Below the pieces are notes generated by a model, which worked only from the letters and a program-made list of their open reading frames with translations, had not been told where the DNA came from and ran no database searches. Shown here one piece after another: positions 22,601-29,960 of a stretch of DNA of 64,000 bases (position 1 is the stretch's first letter; every line of letters starts with the position of its first letter). The DNA lies in contig NC_133948.1 in assembly GCF_031877795.1 (NCBI RefSeq), forward strand, positions 16,446,948-16,510,947. The letters run 5' to 3'. The stretch is from Strix aluco. Its lineage: Eukaryota; Chordata; Aves; Strigiformes; Strigidae. Position numbers and translations under genes: made by a program.

Positions 22601-23317
22601 TTCCTCTCCTTTTTTTTCCTCTCCTTTTTTTTTCCTCTCCTTTTTTTTTCCTCTCCTTTTTTTTTTCCTCTCCTTTTTTTTCCTCTCCTTTTTTTTCCTC
22701 TCCTTTTTTTTCCTCTCTTTTTTCCTCTCCTTTTTTTTTCCTCTCCTTTTTTTTCCTCTCCTTTTTTTTCCTCTCCTTTTTTTTCTCTCCTTTTTTTTCC
22801 TCTTTTTTTTCTCTCTTTTTTTTCCTCTCCTTTTTTTTCCTTCCTTTTTTTTCCTCTCCTTTTTTTTTTCCTCTCCTTTTTTTTTCCTCTCTTTTTTTTT
22901 TCCTCCTCCTTTTTTTTCCTCTCCTTTTTTTCCTCTCCTTTTTTTTCCTCTCCTTTTTTTTCCTCTCTTTTTTTCCTCTCCTTTTTTTCCTCTCCTTTTT
23001 TTCCTCTCCTTTTTTCTCCTCTCCTTTTTTCTCCTCTCCTTTTTTTCCTCTCCTTTTTTCTCCTCTCTCCCCCTTTCCCTTTTTTTTTTTTCTTTCTTGG
23101 CACTTCCCTAACCAGCTTCTCTCCATCCAGGTCAGGCTGGCTTCCCTGTCTACAAGTACGTGCCCTACGGCCCGGTGAACGAGGTGCTGCCCTACCTGTC
23201 CGGAGGGCCCAGGAGAACAGGGGCTTCATGCAGCGGGTGAACCGGGAGCGGGACCTGCTCTGGATGGAGGTCAAGAGGCGGCTCCTCGCAGGCAGCCTCT
23301 TTGGTCCCAACCACTAA
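10375..23317 (+). CDS. PRODH: PRODH gene, 14 coding exons (proline dehydrogenase, mitochondrial), with multiple frame-disrupting indels
   Basis: Proline dehydrogenase is the FAD enzyme of the mitochondrial inner membrane that oxidises L-proline to pyrroline-5-carboxylate and passes electrons to ubiquinone. Fourteen exons with GT/AG borders cover the whole protein. The N-terminus is Arg/Ala-rich and looks like a targeting peptide. Conserved blocks include LMKMTFYG and AGEDQE (exon 2), [10 protein letters not shown] (exon 4), [13 protein letters not shown] (exon 8), RLMVDAEQ and [10 protein letters not shown] (exon 10), [15 protein letters not shown] (exon 11), VMVASHNED (exon 12) and [10 protein letters not shown] (exon 14). 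The order matches human PRODH (600 aa) from end to end. All splice phases agree only if about eleven single-base indels are allowed in exons 1, 5, 6, 8, 11, 12, 13 and 14; the total is then 607 codons including stop. Taken literally, the frame breaks in exon 1 and again in exon 5. Identity is very secure; intactness is uncertain. I saw no clear AATAAA just after the stop. Confidence 0.95.
10880..11079 (+). CDS. PRODH: PRODH exon 2
   Basis: This exon is intact. It starts after CCCCCGCAG and encodes [20 protein letters not shown] followed by [19 protein letters not shown] and [11 protein letters not shown], close to the human protein. It ends GAGCCGGA|GTGAGC in phase 2. A run of about 25 G follows the donor by roughly 20 bases. 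Confidence 0.95.
11100..11124 (+). repeat. G homopolymer (~25 G) just after PRODH exon 2
   Basis: An almost unbroken run of G lies about 20 bases after the exon 2 donor. It is a natural G-quadruplex former and a site where run length in an assembly is unreliable. Confidence 0.9.
11270..11625. repeat. C-rich degenerate minisatellite in PRODH intron 2
   Basis: GGGGTGCTGCCCCCCC-like units recur every 40-60 bases (near 11293, 11360, 11392, 11428, 11463, 11505, 11537), separated by C-runs. A ~23-C homopolymer lies at about 11301-11323. Confidence 0.75.
12917..13319 (+). mobile_element. CR1 LINE 3'-end fragment in PRODH intron 2
   Basis: The fragment is plus-strand and about 400 bp. It runs from GAGAGGCTGAGGGAACTGGG to the terminal TTCTGTGATTCTGTGA. 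It includes the last part of the ORF2 region and the short 3' UTR shared with the other copies in the window. Confidence 0.88.
14101..14243 (+). repeat. Inverted repeat arm 1 in PRODH intron 2
   Basis: The 143-bp segment from GAGATTTCTTGCATGGACAC to GGTCCTGGATCAC recurs in reverse complement at 15860-16004. By eye there are about ten mismatches and two single-base gaps. Similarity stops abruptly at both ends, as for two insertions of one element. Confidence 0.85.
15860..16004 (-). repeat. Inverted repeat arm 2 in PRODH intron 2
   Basis: This is the reverse-complement partner of 14101-14243, separated from it by about 1.6 kb. It shares the internal GGCCAATCAGCCTCCCA block and the CTCCCCTTCTCCTCCTGCTC block exactly. 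The class is unrecognised. Confidence 0.85.
16832..16866 (+). CDS. PRODH: PRODH exon 3 (35-nt microexon)
   Basis: The exon lies between TTCTTAG and GTGAGT. With the GA carried over from exon 2 it reads [12 protein letters not shown], matching the SCTSAAE block of human PRODH. It is intact and leaves phase 1. Confidence 0.9.
17197..17346 (+). CDS. PRODH: PRODH exon 4
   Basis: The exon is intact after CCCCAG. It encodes [40 protein letters not shown] and TFLRCIDAS. The donor is taken as TCAA|GTAGGT because it keeps phase with exon 5; a second GT lies four bases on. Confidence 0.93.
17491..17554 (+). CDS. PRODH: PRODH exon 5 (one base missing)
   Basis: The exon encodes [16 protein letters not shown] and should continue GRPQFL. 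At 17536-17539 the sequence is CTGGCAGACC where CTGGGCAGACC is needed, so one G is missing and the frame shifts. The donor is CCTG|GTGAGT. With the base counted, the exon ends in phase 0, as exon 6 requires. Confidence 0.9.
17963..18077 (+). CDS. PRODH: PRODH exon 6 (two bases missing)
   Basis: The exon begins [14 protein letters not shown] is missing in AGGTCTTCC near 17999-18001 (RFFHQM expected), and a second T is missing in GGGCGGCAG near 18036-18038 (QAGLAVLEM expected). The rest, MAAEQGQAG and MKLEAEKLQ, follows the human protein. Donor CTGCAG|GTGAGG. Confidence 0.9.
18245..18324 (+). CDS. PRODH: PRODH exon 7
   Basis: The exon is intact after GACAG. It reads [20 protein letters not shown] and ENLGMSG, like human ESVAKLGIASRAE...LGVSG. 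It ends GCGG|GTAAGC in phase 2. Confidence 0.93.
18596..18676 (+). CDS. PRODH: PRODH exon 8 (one base missing)
   Basis: The exon reads [19 protein letters not shown] then LLLVP. The last codons need GTCCCCAACATGCAG, but only three C are present near 18664-18668, so the end shifts frame just before the donor ATGCAG|GTGGGT. Confidence 0.92.
18997..19089 (+). CDS. PRODH: PRODH exon 9
   Basis: The exon is intact after TTTCAG. It reads [20 protein letters not shown] and [11 protein letters not shown], nearly identical to human. Donor AAG|GTAAGG, phase 0. Confidence 0.95.
19196..19342 (+). CDS. PRODH: PRODH exon 10
   Basis: The exon is intact. It starts after CCTCTAG and reads [34 protein letters not shown] and [10 protein letters not shown], a core of the TIM-barrel domain. 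Donor AAG|GTGAGG, phase 0. Confidence 0.95.
19505..19680 (+). CDS. PRODH: PRODH exon 11 (one base extra, one missing)
   Basis: The exon should begin [17 protein letters not shown]. It has GAGGGCTTAC, one G too many, near 19505-19510. At 19607-19614, GAGAGGCAGCCC lacks one G. Both changes together restore the frame for [20 protein letters not shown], but the stretch between them, which carries the conserved [12 protein letters not shown] segment, is read out of frame. Donor CACAG|GTAGGG. Confidence 0.9.
19772..19871 (+). CDS. PRODH: PRODH exon 12 (one base extra)
   Basis: The exon reads [14 protein letters not shown] then [19 protein letters not shown]. The junction has AAAAGCC at about 19812-19818 where AAAGCC is needed, one A too many. 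Donor CGCAG|GTGGGT, phase 2. Confidence 0.9.
20236..20322 (+). CDS. PRODH: PRODH exon 13 (two bases missing)
   Basis: The exon reads MMELGLHPS, then lacks one base in CCCTCGAGAAG near 20263-20265 ([16 protein letters not shown] expected). It lacks a T in ATCACTTCCCTC near 20310-20316 (ITFPLG expected). Donor CTGG|GTGAGT, phase 1. Confidence 0.88.
20535..20867 (-). mobile_element. CR1 LINE 3'-end fragment in PRODH intron 13
   Basis: The fragment is minus-strand and starts at the tail (CACAGAATCATCTAGGTT). It extends to GGGAGCTGTAGAGGGCCATG, the same region as the CR1 in intron 2. It is inserted between exons 13 and 14, antisense to PRODH. Confidence 0.88.
21678..23098. repeat. Homopyrimidine array (T7-9 CCTCTCC)n in PRODH intron 13
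   Basis: About 1.4 kb of almost pure C/T on the plus strand, built from a ~15-base unit TTTTTTTTCCTCTCC with variable T-run length and some shorter units. I saw one purine (A near 22137) within the main array. It ends about 30 bases before exon 14. Long apparent frames here are artefacts of the repeat. Confidence 0.97.
23131..23317 (+). CDS. PRODH: PRODH exon 14 with stop (one base missing)
   Basis: The exon starts after CCATCCAG and reads [20 protein letters not shown] then PYLS. CTGTCCGGAGG near 23199-23203 lacks one C ([11 protein letters not shown] expected). After that the frame runs to [11 protein letters not shown] and TAA at 23315-23317. The upstream flank is a 1.4-kb pyrimidine array. 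Confidence 0.92.
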
Positions 23318-25292
23318 CCCCAACCACGGCATCCAGCCTGGGGACTCCTGTGCCTTCACCTATAACCACTATTGCCATTCCCCCTCCTAGTTCTGCCGCA
23401 GTTCCCCCCCGCCCCTCCCCAGCACCCTTTACACTGGGAGGGATCGTGTCCTTGTTGCTGTTTGAACCACACACACTGTAGAGCTGCCCCAGCCAGCACT
23501 GCCTGAGGGACTGTCCCTCTGCCAGCCGGGGACTCCTGAGCTGTGCTTGCCCTGGGCTGTCTCAGGGAGGTGCGGGGGCTCCCCTGCCAGCCCCACCCCA
23601 CCTCAGTGAACGCTGTCCCGGGTTTTCCGTTGCAGGACTGCATGGGAGATTTGGCCACCGGCTTTGTGCCATGGGCTCAGGTCCAGGGCGGGCTGGGTGG
23701 CTTAGGGACAAGCTGGCCTGAGCCAGAAGCTTTTCCAGCCTCTGCCAGGGCTGGGGCATGATCTCCTCCAGCTCTGTGGCTGCAGAAGCCACAGTGACCT
23801 GTGAAATGTCACTGCGCAGGGGCAGGATCAGTCCCTGCTGCCTGTCCCAGGGCAGCTACAACCTGGCTGCTCACCAGCTCTGCACAGACTGGAGCTGAGT
23901 AGGTCCTGGGCAGGACCAGGCTCTTCCCCATCCCACCGGGCGAAGCAGAGCCCATATCCCCTGGGCTTGTCCATTCTCAGGCACAGGTCCAGCAGGGTGG
24001 GAGGGGCGAGGGGAGCTGGCTGGCCCCATCCCTGTGCTGTTCCTGCCCTGCCCACAGTGCCCAGCTCTGCTGATGGACCAGGTCCGCATTGCGGGCAGGG
24101 GCAGTGGCTGCTGAGGAGCACCAGGAGCCGGACCACAGCTCGGCTCTGCTGTACACTGGATTTGCAGAGAACACTGGTGATTATATCATAACTGTTCTCA
24201 CTCTCTGTCTCTCTCTCAGAGTTATTGGGCAGCCCTCTCTCCCTGGGCTGTGCTCCACTGCCCTGGTCTCAAAGGGGAGTTAATGCCTGTTCTCAGCCCC
24301 CTCCAGCTGCACACTTTGGCCTGACCTGGGGCCAGAGCTTGGAGAAAGGAGCCAGAGATGGGCGCTACTGAGTGAGGCTGAACTTCCCTGGGCCTGGGAA
24401 TAGAGAAGCAGTGGAGCTGTCTGTGTTGGGCCTGGGGGGAGCTGGAAACCCTGGAGCATCCTACTACCTGGGGTGGGGGGATGGCAGCTGTGGGAGCCTC
24501 TCCCCACCCTGAGAGCTTCTTTTGGGGACATGCACGCTGCAGGCTTTCACTGCCTCAAATTAGGGGCATTTTTTTCCTGGGTCATTTTGGGCTCTACAGG
24601 AGAAGCATCTCTGGGCTTCCCTGCCCAGCAGCTGAGGCAGAATCTCCTTTGCCCTGGTCAGTCCCCTCCACTTCTGGTGAGCTACCCCTACCCCAAAGGG
24701 TGAAGTTTAGGCTTTCCAGAGATGTTTGCCTACTGCCTTTTCTCTTGTTGAGACTCCCATGCCTTTAAAAACACCCAGAGGAGCAGGGAGCATGGCTGGA
24801 CCACAGGACCAGGGCTGCTGATATTTAGAAAGCAATGCTGGTGCAGGCAGCAGCTGGGCTCCTGGTATTTCAGGGAGGAGAGGAGATGCGGTCCCGGCAC
24901 CAGGCTGCTTCTCCAGCCCGTGTGGGATGCTGCGGCAGTGGCATGGAGCACACTGCTGCCCCACAGTCTGGCTTTGCAGCTGGACACAGGGCTGGCTGGA
25001 TGCATGAGCGGTTGTTGCCCACTGCAGAGACCTCTGGGCCCCCACGCAGCTACTGCAGGAGCAGATGTTGCAGCTTCCATGCCAGCAGCTTCCTGCATCT
25101 GCACACAGCCCCTCTTGACCCCCCCCCCCCTTTTTTGGAGTTAACCCCCTCCACAGGCCTCTTTCCAGGATCGAAGGGACAGCTCCACATATGTCTCTGC
25201 AGTGCGTGTGCTGTTTGCAGGGGCTGTGTATGGGGTCAGGGTGTCTACCCAAGGCTCTGGATGCCCTTACAACTCCCCAAATCCCCATGTTC

Positions 25293-25535
25293 CCACAGAA
25301 TCACAGAATCATCCAGGTTGGAAAAGACTTGAAGATCACCCAGTCCAACCACCAACCCAACACTGACCATTCTCAACTCCACCAGATCCCTCAGCGCTGG
25401 GTCAACCCGACTCTTCAACCCCTCCAGGGATGGGACCCCCCCCTGCCCTGGGCAGCCCATTCCAACGCCCAACAAACCCCTTCTGCAAAGAAATACTTCC
25501 CAACATCCAGTCCAAACCTTCCCCGGTGCAACCCA
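25293..25535 (-). mobile_element. CR1 LINE 3'-end fragment, PRODH-SCARF2 gap
   Basis: The fragment is minus-strand. It begins CACAGAATCACAGAATCATC and carries the same core (CAGCGCTGGGTCAACCCGAC) as the other copies. It is truncated at about 25535 and has a few more differences than the other copies. Confidence 0.85.
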
Positions 25536-26522
25536 GCAACCTTTACCCCTCCTCAGCCAAAAAACAGCAACTGCTCCTTTTATTTCTGGGTGCATTAACC
25601 CAACCAAACCCTCCCTATATCTCAGGCTTTCCCCACCCTGCTCAGTTCTAGCTCTTGCTGTGGAAGCTGCTTTCTGCTTGTCCCGAAGGAAGAGGAGGCA
25701 TGAACGGAGGCAGGTATGCCAGTAGCACATGCTGCAGCACGCTTGTTCGCAAGGATGCTGGCTACAGCAGCAGGGGGAGTTGCAATGGGAAAGAGCCCGT
25801 ATCCTTGCAGCAACCATCTCGGTAGCCTTGTGCTCAAATGCCTTGAGCAGCCCGAGCACACACGTGAGCGGGGGCTTCTTCCAAGGAGCAGAGCCTGGCC
25901 ACGTCCCCGCAGGACGGTGACGAGCGCCTTGTATCGTATGACTCCCCCGGCCCCGCCGTGCAGCCCTGCCTGCTGAAACAGCTGCAGGGATTTTTGAACC
26001 ATCAACAGAACAACATATTTTTCCTTAGTTTTGTGTTCAGAAATACTATAGTGATGTTTTGGTTTTTTTTTTTTAATCTCTGTATTTTCCAAAACAACAC
26101 TGCAACAAGAGGCAAGCACCTGGCGGGGCACTTCCAGCCTGAAGTCTGAAAAAGGGCTGGTGGTGTGATGGAAAGCATCGAGCCATGCTCACAGGATGCT
26201 GGCACGGCCTGCTCTGCACAAAGGCATGGGCAGCAGCCTCGCTGGACTAGAGGGAGAGGCGGGATGGTGCTGATAACTGGGGGCCGTGCAATCCCCCAGC
26301 CCTGGCAGCACCAGCCAGCCCAGACCACAACACCTGCCCTGAGCACCATAAATCCTCCCTCCACCTCCTCCCTGCAGCATCCTCAGCAGCTTCTCCAGCC
26401 TCTGGCTACCAGCTGGCAGCATCTTCCAAGGGACCAGTTTATTTCCCCAGTGATGGCCAACCCCTGCCCTGGCATGGGTTAGACCTGATAAAAACCGAGC
26501 AGCATGGGATATGCTGCCTGCC

Positions 26523-26668
26523 GAGAAGAGAAGAGAAGAGAAGAGAAGAGAAGAGAAGAGAAGAGAAGAGAAGAGAAGAGAAGAGAAGAGAAGAGAAGAG
26601 AAGAGAAGAGAAGAGAAGAGAAGAGAAGAGAAGAGAAGAGAAGAGAAGAGAAGAGAAGAGAAGAGAAG
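26523..26668. repeat. (GAGAA)n pentanucleotide microsatellite
   Basis: About 29 perfect or near-perfect copies of AGAAG/GAGAA lie in the PRODH-SCARF2 gap. The array is uninterrupted and therefore likely to be polymorphic in length. Confidence 0.97.
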
Positions 26669-28584
26669 TTAAGTTTATGGAAGACAAGAAAACAGCCAAA
26701 AGCAAACGCATCCTTGCACAAAGCAAGAGCACAGGAAAGGTGTGGGGGTGCAAGTCTGCCCTGGCTCATTGGAGTGGGGCAGAGGAGCACCAGGTGTGCT
26801 CAGCACAGCAGGGATGATGGAGAGAGTGGGATAGGGAGGGAATCAGCCGGAGCGAGGCCACAGCTCCAGGTGGGCACGGCTGCCAGAGGAGGCACAGGGA
26901 CATGACCACCAAGCGCTGCTTCCTTACTAACTTTGGATTTAATTCCCCCCCCATCCTGCTTTCCCAGGCAGAAAGGGATGCTGAGCTCAACCCAGGGCTG
27001 AGTCATCCCAAGGGAGCTCCTCGTGCCTTGGCACAGCCGGGCCCCACAGCCTTCGCATTCCTGCCCAGACATGGGGCACCCTCCAGACAGGTCCCACAGG
27101 CAGGAGGGGGCAAAGGGCGGGACAGGGATGTGGAGGTAGGGCATAGCCAGCGAAGGGATGATGCTTCCCGGTGCTGCTGCCAAACATGTGGAAGGGGACC
27201 AGGAGCATGTGAAAGGTGCCAGGGTTGCAGAGGGGAAAAAGCGGGGCTACCCAATGGTCACGAACCCATTTAAAATCTCATGTCTGAAAAGAAAATCAGT
27301 GGGTTATATTGGATAAACCACCGGACCTTTCCTCTGCACCAAGGATGCTGCCAGTGGGATGTCGGCCACAACCTGCCGATACACCTGTGGCACAGGGAGT
27401 GGGGTAAAGGCAATCTCAGGCATGGCCACAGCCACCCAAGCCTCTGTAGGTGGCCCAATGCCAGTGTCACTCAGCGGGAAGGAGGAACGCGCTCGGCTTT
27501 GCCCTCCCAGCTTCGTGCCACAGAGGGTCCTGGCTGCTCCCTGCTGTGGCACCACAGCATGACCACGGGGCACCTGGTGCCTGCACCCTGCCAGAAAAGG
27601 CACTGACCAGGGTGTTTACAAACCTGGGCTGTTGAAATCGCAGGTTATCGGTGGCTTCTTGGGGTGGTGTCTGAAAGTCAGCGCAGAGAATGCACACTTG
27701 CAGGGTGCAGTCCTAGACTGGAAACCACTGTGCACTTTGCACAAGCCACTGCCCATGGCTGGGCATTGGGAGGTTGGTGAGACTCTTGCAGTCACATTTA
27801 TGGGGATGTAACTGCAAAAAATAATAATTCCCACTGGTAAGACCACCAGGGACTTCCCCATAGGGAATCTCTTGCCTGAGAAGGAGAGAAACCTTCCGTG
27901 CACATCAGCCCTATGTACTGCAGACACCGAAGGATGTTGGTGGTGAGAACCCACCAAACCCATTTACTCTTTGCTCGTTGAAGGGTGTTCAGGACACCAC
28001 CCAGGACTCCCTAATCCTCTCCAGAAGGATGCTGCCCAACTCACGCCTACTGTGATGGAGGCTCCATATCCACAGGAAACCCCTGGAGGTGTGTGGCCCT
28101 AGACCCAGCTCTGCAGGAGATGTACACTGTCCGCAGCTCCTTGGGTGCAGCCAGCACTCAGCAGGAGATAGAGGCAGCTATTCAGCTGCATTTGTGCTGC
28201 CACATGGTCGGGGTGTCCTCCATCCATGCTTTCACCATATACCTATCAGGTGTCCCTGGAGCTCAGACAAGCTTGAGCCATCTCTGCAGTGCCCACTAAG
28301 CTAAAAAGCCAGCTGGCACAGTGTGGTGGCCCAGGAAGCCCTGGCCCAGTCAGTATTGCTGTACTGTCAGGCTGAGCAGGCTTATCGACGGCTGGACTGG
28401 AGGTGTGGGACTGCTGTGGGTGCCCACTGTGTCCCTTCGATTCCCAGTTGTGTTCTTAGGGTAGGTTAACCAGTGGTCTGTCCCTGTTCAGGGTCATGCT
28501 CCCTTGGCAATGCTGCTGCAGGCACCACTTGGCTTCCACAGGGCCCTGCGTGGCTCCCGACAGCCTGGTCCGGGGGCTGCTGGG

Positions 28585-29112
28585 CACCCAGGCATGGAGA
28601 TGCCAGACTGCCAGGACAGCCGGATCCTGGGGCTGTGGGACCCCTGGAGCTGCCGGATCCCCAAAACAGCCGGATCCTGGGGCCGTCGGGCACTTGGGGC
28701 TGCCACATCTCCGGGACAGATGGACCCTGGGGCTGCCGGACCCCTAAGACAGCCCGACCCCCGGGCTCTAGGGCACCCTGGGCTGTTGGACCCCTGGAGC
28801 TGCCGGATCCCGGGGCTGTCAGATCCCCGGGACAGCCGGGACATGGGGCTGCTGGACTCCCAGGGACTCCCGGGGACCCGGAGCTGCCAGACCATGAGGA
28901 CAACCGGACCCCGGGGCTCTTGGCCGGGCCCCTGGAGCTGCTGGATCCCCGGGACAGCCAGACCCCGGGGCTGCCGGACTCCCGGGGACTCCCGGGGACT
29001 CCCGGGGACCCGGAGCTGCCAAACCACCGTGACAGCCGAACCCCGGGGCTGCCGGACGCCGGGGCCATCCAAAGCCCGGAGCCACTGGACTCCCAGGACT
29101 CCCGGGTGCCTG
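28585..29112. repeat. Minisatellite upstream of SCARF2 promoter
   Basis: Imperfect repeats of a ~30-40-base unit combine GGGGCTGCCGGACCCC, CTGGAGCTGCCGGATCC and GGGACTCCCGGGGAC motifs. The array runs into the promoter CpG island. All frames through it are repeat-driven. Confidence 0.85.
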
Positions 29113-29149
29113 GGAGCTACTGGACCCCCGGGCTGAACTGGCAGCCGGG

Positions 29150-29960
29150 ACCGCGCAGCCTTCCCCCCGCCTTGGGAAACCTCCGCCGGTTCCGCCGGGG
29201 GCTGCCGACCCGGGACAGACCCCCGGGGCCGTCGGGGCCGTCGGGGCGGCGCTGCCCCGCGGCTGGGGAGGCGGCGGCCGGCGGCCCCCGGAGCCTGGCC
29301 CGCCGTCAGGGGAACCAATGCGGAATTTCCTGGCTGGCGGCGGGGCCCCTCCAGCCGCTGCCGAGAGGGGCGCGGGGGAGGCGGCGGCGGCGGCGGAGCA
29401 GCGCTCGCACTGCGGCTTCCGCCCGCCCAGCAGCGGCCGGGGCAGGGCGGGCACCGGGCACGGCGGAGCCGGGGAGAGGTGTGGGGGGAGGCAGCGCCCG
29501 GCCCCGTATGGGATGGGCCGGGTCAAGCCGGGCCCCGCCGCTCCGACGGTCATGGCGGCCCGTGGGCTGCGACCGCCCCGCCGCGCCCGGGCCGGGGCCG
29601 CGGTGCTGCTGCCGGTGCTGCTGCTGGTGCTGAGCCGCGGAGCCGCGCAGGAGCTGAGCCCCCGCGGCAGGAACGTCTGCAGGGCCGGCGGGTAGGAGCG
29701 GCGGGGCGGGCAGGTGTGGCGGGGCGGGACGGGACCCCCCGACCCGCGGCTCGGGGGCCGGGGGGGGGGGGGCGGGCGGGGGGCGATGGACTCGCCGCTT
29801 CCCTCCTCCGGGCCAGCCGAGACGCTGGGCGCCTTCCAAAACAAAGTCCGGCTTGTGCGGGGCTGAGGCGGGGGGGGCCGGGCACCGGGGAAGGGGCGAG
29901 GAGCTCAGCCCGAGCGGGGCCGGGAGCGGGGGGGGGGCGGTCCCGGTCCCCGGGCGTGCT
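29150..29960 (+). promoter_or_regulatory. SCARF2: CpG-rich island over SCARF2 promoter and exon 1
   Basis: CpG density and G/C runs peak between the end of the upstream minisatellite and the first part of intron 1. No TATA box is seen near the start codon. Limits are estimated by eye. Confidence 0.65.
29552..29691 (+). CDS. SCARF2: SCARF2 exon 1 (coding part): signal peptide
   Basis: The exon encodes MAARGLRPPRRARAGAAVLL and the hydrophobic core, then AQELSPRGRNVCRAG, matching human QELNPRGRNVCRAPG. The donor is GGCGG|GTAGGA, phase 2. The frame stays open upstream to at least 29318, but nothing there resembles SCARF2. Confidence 0.9.

Larger units (their letters stand above)
20323..23130 (+). 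other. PRODH: PRODH intron 13 (2.8 kb)
   Basis: Holds a CR1 copy and the pyrimidine array, with a GC-rich unique part at 20900-21660 between them. Exons 13 and 14 join in phase (G|GT), so no exon is missing. Confidence 0.8.
23318..28584. other. PRODH-SCARF2 intergenic region
   Basis: Holds the PRODH 3' UTR of unknown length, a CR1 and the GAGAA array. I saw no convincing poly(A) signal in the first kilobase. A 68-codon plus-strand frame at 28093-28299 (MALDPALQEMYTVRSSLGAA...) is unrecognised and could be chance. Confidence 0.55.

Noticed and set aside
21516-23310. Very long open frames on both strands (500-700 codons of Phe/Leu/Ser/Pro or Lys/Glu/Arg)
   Set aside because: They are direct translations of the pyrimidine array, open in several frames at once, and only the last part overlaps true PRODH exon 14.
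28093-28299. 68-codon frame MALDPALQEMYTVRSSLGAA...
   Set aside because: It looks protein-like but is short, unrecognised and without splice or promoter context; left unassigned.
28473-29633. Pro/Gly/Asp-rich 386-codon frame upstream of SCARF2
   Set aside because: It is explained by the minisatellite and the CpG island and resembles no protein family.
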